Source: Hyperoplus lanceolatus (lineage: Eukaryota; Chordata; Actinopteri; Uranoscopiformes; Ammodytidae). Taken from it: a stretch of DNA of 64,000 nucleotides. The position numbers and the translations under genes are program-made. The DNA lies in the NCBI GenBank assembly GCA_026929865.2, contig CM049416.1, positions 11,092,501 through 11,156,500 of the forward strand, given 5' to 3'. Below the pieces are notes generated by a model. It was not told where the DNA came from. It saw only the letters and a list, made by a program, of their open reading frames with translations, and did no database searches. Below, one piece after another: positions 22,604 through 32,321 of the stretch; positions within the stretch are counted from its first letter, which is position 1, and every line of letters begins with the position of its first letter.

Positions 22604-25196
22604 CTGTCAGAAAAGACCAAAGGTCAAAGTTCAAAGATCAGGCAAAGTGTCAATGCTTTAATTACTTGAACTGTAACAAGAGGCTACCAGCACTTCATGT
22701 TGTCACTCTTAAAGGTCATTAAGTACTTCAAATCCTTACACTGGTTTAAAGGTGGAGTCAGCGATTCTGGAGAATATTTGTTGACAAAGTCACTTTTTGG
22801 CAAAATCAGTGAATATCTCCTCACGATCCGCTACCTGTCCATGCTATGTTTGCTCTGAAAATAAAATCCAGTGTTAATACACAGCCTAGGCTTTGTAAAC
22901 TGGCCTGTTGCTAGCTACGGTTGGCTCCCATTGTTTACATACCATATATGGGTTTTACTGAGCCTAGGCTGTGTGTTATCATCTTTTTTCAGCGCACACA
23001 CAGGGTGGCTACGTAGTAGATTGTGAGGAAATATTCACTGATTTTGACAACAAGCATTCTCAAGAATAGCTGACTCCACCGTTCATGACAAAGACAATTA
23101 GTGAGTGAACTGATATGTGGCATTACTTTGATGATGAAACAGCTGAAACCTCCTCACACAAGTCTGTTCTTGTTTACATCATAAACATTACTGCACGTTT
23201 ACGAGCAGGTTGCATTCATTATTAATAGTTTGCACGTGGGTAATTCCAGACATGCGGTCGAGTGGTCAAGTGTCAAGTGTCAGGTCGGCTGACTTTTGGT
23301 GGCCCTCACTGAGCGCCGTGCAGGGTGTCATGCATATTCAACTCGGCTCACTATCTTTTCAGTTGTTATCTTTGCAGAGAACACACACACTTTCTAACTT
23401 TACGTATATCTACAGTTTTATATCTGCATCTGGAGACCAATAAACCAAGCAGGCTTTTGATGACTTCGAGAAGGGTCTGCCAATCCGAAAGACAATCAAT
23501 GAACCTCACCGAAGGTCTGTGTTTGTCTGGGTACAGTAACGATTGTGTCTCTGCTCTGTTCTCCGACTTTCTACCAGCCTCCTCTGCTCTATGTCTGGCC
23601 TCTTCTTCTGCAAAAGAATGGAAACACAAGGGTCAAAGTTTGCCTACACACTTTCTACACACACAAGAACACAAAGTATACTCACCTGCGATAAATCTTG
23701 CTGTGTTGCTGTTCTCCCATGACTTTCTCCTTCTGTGATAAGGGATAACATAACATTGTTTCTCTGCATTTGTATATGATGTTGTATATTGAGAGGTATA
23801 TTTCCAAAATGCAGAATCCCTTCAAAAAAATATTTGACAAAATGTGACAAAACTTGTATGCGTTTGTCTGCTGTATTATCACATTCCATACCCATATATA
23901 ATAAGGAACTACTTTATTCCAGGGCAAATAATAATAATAATAATTGTAAATTGGTCTTGCAGAGGATAAAGTTAGCACATATTTCTCCCCTTGACGTCAA
24001 TGGAAACCTGCACCAAACGTTTGACCTTACATGGGCAATTTATCGTCTACATCCAAGTGAAAAGTTACATAACGGATTACTGTAAACACACAAATGGCCC
24101 GGCTCGCTGGTGCTTCCCATCTAATAGTCTAATGAGAACAGCGTCACAGTGTGAATAAACACTCGCGCTCTGTGTATTTTCAAAATGTCTCACCAGAGCA
24201 AATGACATGTTATTTGTGAGCTTTGCTTGTTTTGATTTCTTCACTTAGGCCTACAGCTTTACCTCTATGAATGTTTTTCACTGTTCTATTCAACTAATTT
24301 CAATTTTATTTGAATATTGATGACTAACTTATGATGCATATTCTTGATGTACAAGGTAAAAAGACTTCCCCTTCATTCTGCATCAGCCTTTCTCACCTGC
24401 TAGATTTGAGACAGCTCCCCCTGCTATTGTAGCCGCTTCTCTCCTCTTCCACTTGCTCCTTTACATGTTGTTTCCGGTGGCAGAACAGCACATAGTTCAT
24501 CCCCTTGTTGTTAGCCCAAAAGGTGCCCACTGAAGTCTCATAACGCAGGCAGAACTCCAGTCTGCTCCCCTCTTTCTCAAAAGGTGGAACCATGGTGTAC
24601 TTGAAGGCGAACCTGTCTGTTTTCTTATCACTGGATCCGGGAACGTACTCCGCACACAGTTCAAAGTAGCTGGCCCAGCAGTCCAGGGTCATGCGGACGT
24701 GAACCGACTTACTGTAGCAGAGGTTGACCACCGTGACTGTGCCGCGGAGTGTGGTGGTGCCGGGGAGAAGCTCGATGCTTTCCAGCTCGACCGACTGCTC
24801 TCGTAGCCTCTGGTCCAGCTCTTCTTGAGACGATTGGACTGTAAACAAGCAGGACATGTAGTAGATCTCCTCTGCAGTATGGCTTGCATTGCTTTCAGGG
24901 GGTTGTCTTACTTCTAACACCTCAATTTCAGGAGCTTCAAACTCCATAACCGTCACCAGGTCGAGGCCAAGCGCATCTGCGAATGCCACCTTCTTCCGAT
25001 TGACCGGTGGTGGGGGCTCGGGTTCGGAGTCCTCATCCATTTCCTCATCTGAGCTGGAAACCTTGAAATAAGAGGCCTCCGTTCCTTCCTCTTCGTGTGC
25101 CTTACTTTTTTCCCTTTCCCCCTCCACTCCCTCCATCATCATAACCCCATCTTCTGCTTTTTCCTCCGAGGGCTGCCGGATGTACAGGGCCTCCAT
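19385..25196 (-). CDS. ppp1r3a: ppp1r3a: protein phosphatase 1 regulatory (glycogen-targeting) subunit 3A, four exons
   Basis: The coding sequence joins, on the minus strand, 25196-24397, 23732-23686, 23607-23510 and 22603-19385. This gives 4,164 nt, or 1,387 residues plus stop. Every junction has GT-AG ends and the reading phase carries through (2 nt, 1 nt, then 0 left over). Seen: a PP1-docking RVxF-type motif, KKVAF, at residues 68-72; a CBM21 carbohydrate-binding domain at about 120-238 with the WANNxxxNY glycogen-contact signature at 227-235; a long acidic, low-complexity middle; and a hydrophobic C-terminal segment at about 1312-1368. Known for the family: PPP1R3A anchors the PP1 catalytic subunit to glycogen and sarcoplasmic reticulum in muscle, favouring dephosphorylation of glycogen synthase and phosphorylase kinase. 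The human protein has 1,122 residues, four coding exons and the same domain order, so this copy has a longer middle. The start codon has A at -3 and G at +4. Exon joins are inferred without transcripts. Confidence 0.93.
22751..23080. mobile_element. 330-bp foldback MITE in ppp1r3a intron 3
   Basis: The element starts GGTGGAGTCAGC and ends GCTGACTCCACC. The reverse complement of the right half aligns with the left half over nearly its whole length, including AATCAGTGAATAT and the CACAGCCTAGGCT block. The two arms are about 150 bp each, so the whole unit can fold into one hairpin. No target duplication is obvious. There is no open frame. It lies wholly inside the intron between 22603 and 23510. 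Confidence 0.75.
23510..23607 (-). CDS. ppp1r3a: ppp1r3a exon 3 (98 bp)
   Basis: The acceptor is TTCTTTTGCAG at 23608-23618 and the donor is TTCG|GTGAGG at 23510/23509. With the single base carried over from exon 2 it reads an acidic and basic linker (EEARHRAEEAGRKSENRAE and onward) and ends exactly on a codon boundary, matching the phase-0 start of the last exon. No domain is recognised; it lies just after the CBM21 domain. Confidence 0.8.
23686..23732 (-). CDS. ppp1r3a: ppp1r3a exon 2 (47 bp)
   Basis: This short exon is too small to appear as an open frame by itself. The acceptor is ATCACAG at 23733-23739 and the donor is GCAG|GTGAGT at 23686/23685, the strongest donor in the gene. It completes codon 267, adds 15 codons (RRKSWENSNTARFIA) and leaves one base. 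If it is skipped, exon 1 joins exon 3 in a frame that hits a stop after five codons, so phase alone argues for its inclusion. Confidence 0.8.
24397..25196 (-). CDS. ppp1r3a: ppp1r3a exon 1: PP1-binding motif and CBM21 domain
   Basis: This exon holds 266 codons plus two bases. The start at 25196 is in a strong initiation context (A at -3, G at +4). Residues 47-60 are an acidic serine cluster (SSSDEEMDEDSEPE). KKVAF at 68-72 is the PP1-docking site, followed by the family-typical ADALGLDLVTVMEFE stretch at 73-87. The CBM21 fold runs from about 120 to 238, with VNLCYSKSVHVRM at 157-169, DRFAFKY at 194-200 and WANNKGMNY at 227-235. The donor is CAG|GTGAGA at 24397/24396. Reading on past it meets a stop two codons later, which supports splicing here. 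Confidence 0.93.
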
Positions 25197-25342
25197 AATG
25201 CTCTGCTGTGGAGGTGGTGGTGGGTGTGAGAAGGCAGCTGCTGTCTACCCCCGGTCCTGCCGTCTGTCTGGCTTGGAGGGTGGCACAGACCAGAGTGCCC
25301 TGAAGCCTGGGCTGCAGTGACACTGTAGAAGGGGGGGGGGGG
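25197..25342 (-). promoter_or_regulatory. ppp1r3a: ppp1r3a 5' UTR with a possible upstream splice acceptor
   Basis: On the minus strand the start codon is preceded by 126 bp reaching a C-rich tract that ends TTCTACAG at 25323, which looks like a splice acceptor. The first transcribed exon may therefore lie further upstream and be non-coding. A run of 12 G (plus strand 25331-25342) forms the pyrimidine tract. No TATA box was recognised next to it, so the promoter position is unknown. Confidence 0.35.
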
Positions 25343-25989
25343 AGCGCGAGGAGGGAGAGAGGACGTGACTAGACAGATGGAGTACGGTTACAGCTGAGCA
25401 CTATTAATAGGACACCATATACTAAATACCAGGACAGTTATCCTTGTGGTTATCCCAGCACAATATGTTTGCTACTCATAAAGTAAATAAATGGGTTAGC
25501 CGCTTAGAAAGTCAAATATACTCTGTCTAACAATGAGACTCTCCTGTAACCTTGCAAGTAAAACTTACAAGTTTAAAACTTGTGAAGCACATAATGTGCT
25601 TTAGCTGCTCAACAACGACAGACAAAGTAGGCTACTGTGTGTTCTCTTTCATGGTTGAATGTAGGCCTACTGTAAGTATGTTATGTGATCTGCTCTGAGC
25701 TGGAAAACTTTAAGTTAGGTGCAAATAGAGCTTCTTTTTGGATCTGCAGAAATGGAATCAGGGACCACTGCTTGCTGGCAATATTCATTAGATTGAACAC
25801 TATTGTCTTTAACTGGATATTGAATAAAATTGCAGCAGTCATTCTTACCTGTTAACCTGATGAACACAATAATGATATGGCTGAGATTTACTTATTGCTC
25901 CTATCCGAAACTTAATGCCAACTCAACTTGCTGATGGCTGATTGGCCATCTGTTGATCAGTCGGCCAATCACTTGGTCCTCCACTATGC

Positions 25990-26215
25990 TCCAGACTCAG
26001 GTTTGGATTGCCATTACATTTTGGTACAACATTAAAGTCCACCTCTGAATGAACTAATGCCATCATCAGGTCAACATTTCAATATAAATATTTCAATGTT
26101 GTTTATATATTTGTCCAAATACAAGCAAAACTAATGGCATTATCAACTTACTCATCTCTACTTTGGGTTAATGCTAACTGCTACTTAGCAATTGTAAGCA
26201 AGCTCAGCCTCACAG
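25990..26215 (-). repeat. Second, inverted copy of the same teleost interspersed repeat
   Basis: Read on the minus strand it shows the same family as 10166-10490. TGTACCAAAATGTAATGGCA is followed by CAAACC, with CTAATG and TAGCATTAACCC-like blocks and TTGGACAAATA upstream. It is degraded and lacks coding sequence. It lies about 0.8 kb upstream of the ppp1r3a start. Confidence 0.5.
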
Positions 26216-26691
26216 AGCCGGTTGTGCCTCTTTTATGGTTTAGTTATCCTTGAGAACTGCTATCAAAAAAAAAGCAGGTTTGTAAAATAAACTTTTAAGT
26301 AATTGTTTTTATAATGTGAACTATTTGTGACTTTTCGTGATGCGTGATGCTGCAATGAGTAGTCGCTGCAGTCGGAGTGCCACAGTTGTCACAATGTCAC
26401 TTTGCATTGTGGGGGGAAATGCTCTGATACTGACACTGACCTATGACCCCCATGTGCATACACTCCAAAAAACTAAAAAGATAAATTCTCTATTAAGATC
26501 AATGATGTCTCAAACGATTAGTAGTTCTAAGGCTGTGTTTGAAAGGCCTCTGTGTTAAGAGTATTGGCGTCTGGAGTGAGTATCTACAGATCCTCTCATG
26601 TCATCGCTATAAGAGGCAGCCTTTGTTATTAAGGTTCACTGTATCTCGGATTAGAAGGGTGGAGATTATTCTGTTCTTTGCATCAGATTGA

Positions 26692-26695
<4 letters not shown>

Positions 26696-26757
<62 letters not shown>
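26696..26757. repeat. (GT)n microsatellite
   Basis: About 31 uninterrupted GT units. Confidence 0.95.
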
Positions 26758-26758
<1 letters not shown>

Positions 26759-27282
26759 CACTGTCTCCAAGAGGAAGTTCAGCTAATCCTTCATATACAG
26801 TGTAACTAAACCCCAAATTCCAGTATATCTTGTAAATAGACTTTAGTGCCAGTTACACAATCCTTATCCTTCACAGGTAGATGAGCAGGTTCTTGTCCTC
26901 AAAGGACCCTTTGTTCTACGTTTGGAATCCAAAGAGGTTCTCTTTTCTTCCTTTTTAATTGCAGTCTGTGTCTTTAAATAGCATTACACCGTTTGTAAAA
27001 GCACATACACATGGACACATGTTAAAAAATGGTATGAGGTCATATAAGAATTTAAAATACTGTCAATACTGAATGCAGTTTGCGACAATGTTACAATGAT
27101 TTAAAAAGGAAAAAAGGCGTCGCAGCTACCATTCACACAAACTATTCAAAGTGTTATTTTATTCATATTTAAAAAGTGGTCAAAATATTAGGAATGACTT
27201 AAACAACAAAATGCTGTTCAACAAAACTACGAGACCTTGTGAATTTATCAACAGAAAGGACCACTTGTGTGTCTCATGTATA

Positions 27283-27296
27283 TCAGTAGATGGCAC
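27283..27296 (+). promoter_or_regulatory. Second CTCF-like site TCAGTAGATGGCAC
   Basis: It matches the CTCF core CASYAGRKGGCR but has T in place of the first C. It has the same orientation as the site 264 bp downstream. Confidence 0.35.
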
Positions 27297-27546
27297 TATT
27301 TGATCAGAGTGAGAAAAAAAAACATGCCAGGTTAGAGAGTATATCTGTCTATTGAATTTGCACTTTCAGTTTGCACTTTTTGTGTGATAACGGGCTCAGA
27401 GTGAGCAGTGATACCGACAGAGAGTAATAGAAAAGACATCAAGTGTTTTCAAGTTGGGAAAGGTAAATAGGAAATAGGTGTTAAAAAGTGTTATTACAGT
27501 CCATTGTCCTATGTGCAACCTTTTGGCAGACTGTTACTGCAGTTGA

Positions 27547-27561
27547 CCAGTAGGTGGCAGC
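27547..27561 (+). promoter_or_regulatory. CTCF-like site CCAGTAGGTGGCAGC
   Basis: All core positions fit the vertebrate CTCF consensus CCASYAGRKGGCRS. It is located between ppp1r3a and the putative foxp2 promoter. Binding is not shown by sequence alone, and similar motifs are spread by fish repeats. Confidence 0.45.
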
Positions 27562-29318
27562 ATACCACCACAATTCCATGACAATTTTTTTCCCACTTCC
27601 CATCCTCATCACTTCCCAGATACTGTTTCCTCATACTTATATTTGTTGGATTTTTAAATAGTAGGCTAGTTAGAATGTGTAACAGCAAATAAAAAACATC
27701 AAATTATTATGGGCCGAGATAATTGTGTACTGTATATGATGTGCCTGTTCAATATTTGAAATTGGAAAGATAGCCTACGTGCATTTTTTAATCACATCAA
27801 ATAGACATTTGGCTAACATGCTTTCCTACAGCTGTGTCAATTGTTAAGACATTTAGGAAATACTGTAGGCTATTCCACTGCTGCACTATTTCGTGCATGC
27901 CGACCAATGAGGGGAAATTCTTAATAAATGGATTATCATAACATATTAATTTGCACAATAATAACAAAAAAAAAAAAATGCCGAGCAGTTCATTTTTAGT
28001 CAATAAAATAATATCCGCTTTATTAATGCAATTGAAATCCACAAAGACGTACGGAGCAGGACACACCGGCTGCAATATATAGCCTAATTATTTAATTAAA
28101 AGTAAATAATGAGAATACAAACATATCTGTGCATGCTTGTATGACATTTCTCACGATAAGGCACATTCTTTTTTCAGCATATCGCCTGGTCATTAATTTC
28201 TTGACCGAAAACGTTTCAGCGGTTTGAAAAAAAAAAAAAAAAGCCCAGACAGAATAAAGCAAAAACCATTTGAACTATTGCTCAGAGTACGAGTGGCTTC
28301 GAATCCACAATCATATATAAATAGGCAAAATTCCTTCAGTCTTAGGCTATCTTTATTTGTAATAAAGTAATTTATTTAGCATTGATTGTATTTCATAGTG
28401 GTAATCTAAACGTGTTTACATAAAAATACACTATTGATTTTGTATAATAACAAACAATAATCATTTATCAGTTATATACAGTTAAAGTTAAAACATAATT
28501 TTATTGTGTGTACACACACACACACGTCCAGACGACCAGTTATATTTAAACTGATTATTTAATGGAGTATAAAATGTAGGGCCTAGCTTATTTAAAAATG
28601 TAAGGCCAATTTAAAACGTATGACCAAAACGCTCTAACCGGTGCTGAACGTAAAGGGTGGCTGAATCTGTGGTCTGCTTTGTTTTTACAGGTGCAGACAT
28701 TTTATGCTACAATTGGAGAATATTTTTTTTAGCATATTTTGCATCGATGTTAGTCCTTTTTCTTTCATTTCCGCAACATTGGTTTGCCTTCTTGCAATAT
28801 AGCCTAGATGTTGACTAGGCCTACACATAAAACACACATAACGTCGGCTAGAAACATGTTTAATGTCAAAAAGAGAACAGTCTTTGATGTCGGTCGACGT
28901 GTGGTCGCTGTATAGCAGGAAACAAAAACACAAACTGTAAGTTCTTGTTGAATATTACAGGAAGGTAACGGGGGAAAGTAAATGTTCACCCAATATAGCA
29001 TAGGCCTACATCCCACTTGCAGCTTTCTTTGAAATAAAGCAGCGACTTCTTGCTTATCTCTATCACATGATCACAAGTTTTAAAGATAGAGCGGCGCACT
29101 TATCTTTTGGTCGGAGGGAACCGTCCCGTTACTGGAAAGTTCTCGGCTCAATGCCCGAACACAATAATGCATCTACAACTAGCTTTTCTAACCTCTTTCT
29201 AACACTCTGCTGCTAACGGCGAAATATCAGACCATGAAACCCTTGAAAACGCTGAGGGGAAACAAACTTTCTTCACAAAACAAATAAATTGTTTTTGTGT
29301 TTAGATAGCAGGTGGCCC

Positions 29319-29326
29319 TGACGTCA
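29319..29326. promoter_or_regulatory. Palindromic cAMP response element (TGACGTCA)
   Basis: This is a full consensus CREB/ATF octamer about 0.25 kb upstream of the candidate first exon, inside the GC-rich block. Position and perfect match make it a plausible functional site; occupancy is unknown. Confidence 0.45.
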
Positions 29327-29579
29327 CACGGGGTCGCAGTACGCCCAAAAATAACAACACACACCTCCGCGCACAAGCAAGTGCCTCCCCTGGGGGGGCG
29401 GAGGAGGAGGGGGGTTATAGTCCCAAATATACTTGCTTGCTGGGATACAGCTTGATGTGTGTTTGAATCGTAACGAAGAAGAAAAAAAACACACACACAA
29501 GCTGCGTATTCGTTCGCATTGCGCGTCATTCAAACAGCACTCGGTGTACTGCTTTTCCCTCTGTTGCATTAGTAATAAC

Positions 29580-29854
29580 AGCGGCGTTGACGGGAGACAG
29601 CAGGAGAGAGAGAAAGAGAGAGAGTTTGTGTGTCTCCGACAGCGGTGCCCAGCGGAGGAATATTGTGAGCTTTTTTTTTTATTTACTCTGCAGCTTGTTG
29701 TTCATTTCCCCCCTGCGTTATGGTGAACTTGGACAGTCACGTGTGAACATCTCTGCAAGCAAAGGAGGACGGCGACTTCTCACCTGGCGTGTGTCCCTTT
29801 TGACTTGACCGCGAGGGGAGGAAAATATAGCCTACCTGCCATTTTTTGTGTGTG
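29580..29854 (+). other. foxp2: Candidate foxp2 non-coding exon 1 (start approximate)
   Basis: The end is defined by TGTG|GTAAGT, a near-perfect donor at 29854/29855. The start is an estimate placed after the GC-rich core. The stretch CTCTGCAAGCAAAGGAGGAC and its neighbours look like unique, conserved-style 5' UTR. The first ATG (29720) opens only an 8-codon frame ending at 29746, which suits a non-coding leader with a short upstream frame. FOXP2 in mammals has non-coding first exons and several start sites, which fits, but no FOXP2 coding exon is in the window to confirm the link. Confidence 0.45.
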
Positions 29855-32242
29855 GTAAGTTTTTCTGCCCAGGAGCTTATTTCTCTCTCGCACTCTTTTA
29901 CTTTTTTCTTCTTAGCCTCTCTGTCCACCACACTTTGTATTAGGAAGTAAACCGCCGGCCACATGTGTGTCCCTGTGTTGTCTCGCGCTTTTGCAACTTG
30001 GCTCGCGACATTGTTGTCTCCACGTTGCGCGTGGACTTACTGCGTTTTTGTTTTTCTTCTTAATTACCGAGCAGCTGTTAACACATTTCCCCGTGCGTAG
30101 TGTAGTGTTCGGCTTTTTCGTGATAGGACCTCCAGACAGACAGACAGACAGCACTGCCCGGGCATTGCCTGGTCTAAATGCTGACTTGTAAAGCCGACTT
30201 ACTGTTTCACATCTGCATTATTGTTTTAACTTTCAATTCAATGTCTAAATGCGGCTTTCTGAGTGTAGTCCTTAAACTGTTTGAAATGTACCACCAACTA
30301 ATTCTAAAGCGTAGGCCTATACTTTTCACGAATGTGCTGAATTCGCTTAAAAAATAACTGCAATTGTTTAACTATATTAAATCAATAACAGCCTTAACGA
30401 CATATAGGCTAATGTCAGATCATATCTGTATTAATGTCACCGTCGTTTTAGTGTGTGCTGTGATTTGCTGGTATTTTTTTAATTGCAGTAAATAATAACT
30501 GTAAAGTAAACAGTGATTTTTTTCCTACGTAGAGTGCAACTTGGCACACTAATATAGGCAAAAATATATTCCATCCTGTTTTTTGGGGAGAAAGGAAAGG
30601 AGTTCAGTTTGTTAAAATTCCTTTAGTTTTGTAGACCTGGTATTATCACCTGTGACATGTATTTTTTAATTCATTTCTCCATCAGTGCCATTTGCAAGTG
30701 ATTTTAAAAACGCCATTCACAGTTCTTTACGATCAAGCCTATGCCCTTTTAAAAAAAGAAAGAAATACAATTACATTTAAAATCTATGCTGTGGCATATC
30801 TATTCATTGCTGATCTGCATGATCAACATCCACGGTCATCAGCAGACAGACAACCCCTTACCGTGCTTGCTTGCTCCATTTTTTATATTCCATAATTTTT
30901 CCTTGTCCAGAAACGCACAGGGGGGAAGCTGGCGGTGGCATATCAGTTTTCATGATGATTAACCTAAAAAATAAAAAATTCTGACTAATTAAGCCTCACA
31001 CTAAAAATCTCATAAAAGCTTCTGCTGTGTTCTCTATTTCACACTGTCTTGCCACGTTTGTCTGGCACAATGTGGCCTCACAAAAATCAGCAGATGTAAC
31101 TTTTTTTCTTTTTTCTTTATAATGAAAAGGCAAAGGAGGTAGTGAGAGCTGCTGAACTTCTTTTGCGAGGGCCTAGTGTCCTCTGATCAAGCTTTCACCT
31201 CCTGGATTAGCTGGATCGACCCCCTTCTCCTTGTGCAAAGCCGCAGGGTGCACAGGTGTTCCCCTCCTCAGTTATGCAGGTGTGGGGCCAGTCTCCCCCC
31301 CCTACCCCTCCTCACTCAGCAGCTCTCACTCTTCAAAGGCCAGGCGGCAATAAATGCCCCTCGTGAAATATGTCAGCAATGGTGCACAATCAGCCCCTTT
31401 GTGGAGGTGGTGGTGGCACCCCTGTAATCATTTCTTGAAGCGTGTTTTTAAAACAGTCGGCCCCTCTCCTCCTGTCCTGTTGACTTGTTGCTGTGCGGTA
31501 AGTAAGGTCATTTGATTTAGTAAAACAGGATACATATTTTTTTTCTCTTCCCCACAATGCACTGAGAGAAGACTTAGCCATTAGTCTCCCTCCCATACTG
31601 ACCGTGGGTTGGGAGCGGTGCACTTATTACCCCCGTCTCTCCCCGCTCCGCGTCCACTTTTTGATTGCTTGCATTCATCATCGAGCGGTCGTGCTCTACA
31701 TTATGGTAATAGGAAAATGAATGTCCTCCACAGGATTAATGTGTATACCCTGTCATACGTTTCAATCATTTATCAAAATTAAGATTCAGCTCAATGAACG
31801 CTGTGGTTGATGCATGATTATTATTTTTTTTTTGAATTTATCTTTAGATATGGAAATTGCAATTGTTGCTTCCATCTGGGCGGAAGTAGAAGAACAATGC
31901 TTGTGCGATTTAATTTGTATTTCCGAGAGTCCTGTGAAAAGTTTGCTGCTTGTTATTCGGTCCACGCAAATATACTGTAGTTGCCCAGAGAGTGGGTTTA
32001 TATGCACAGATCACATCAGACTCCTTCTTAGGCAATGAAACACTTGCTCACTTTTGGATTAGCTTTTGAATTGGACCATCACCCATCCCCCCCCACACAG
32101 CACCTCTGTAAAGATTGAGACTCACTCGCTCGCTCAACCCTTGAGGTGTTTCTGCATTTGTGGGGTGGCGATGGGAAAGGGTAAGAAAATCAAGGGAGTG
32201 CATTTTTCTAAACATCTTACTGATCCTTGTAACCCTACGTGT

Positions 32243-32248
<6 letters not shown>

Positions 32249-32314
<66 letters not shown>
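32249..32314. repeat. (CA)n microsatellite
   Basis: About 33 uninterrupted CA units, then TATATA. Confidence 0.95.

Positions 32315-32321
<7 letters not shown>

Larger units (their letters stand above)
25343..29099. other. Spacer between ppp1r3a and the plus-strand promoter
   Basis: AT-rich DNA with one degraded repeat (25990-26215), a (GT)n tract, two CTCF-like sites and four TAGGCCTA or TAGGCTA-rich patches. No coding sequence seen. Confidence 0.6.
29100..30180 (+). promoter_or_regulatory. foxp2: GC-rich promoter-like block, probably the foxp2 5' promoter
   Basis: CpG dinucleotides and GC boxes are visibly denser here than in flanking DNA. A perfect palindromic CRE (TGACGTCA) lies at 29319-29326 and a GGGGGGGCGGAGG box near 29393-29405. 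The block precedes a strong plus-strand splice donor at 29854. Assignment to foxp2 comes from the conserved divergent PPP1R3A-FOXP2 arrangement of vertebrates and is inference. The exact transcription start cannot be seen. Confidence 0.5.

Noticed and set aside
28282-28310. TGGCTTCGAATCCAC, similar to a tRNA T-arm
   Set aside because: No A box or cloverleaf could be built upstream within tRNA length.
31321-31497. Possible exon ending in GCG|GTAAGT
   Set aside because: The donor is good, but the proposed acceptor CTCACTCAG is weak and several alternatives exist, so it is not supported.
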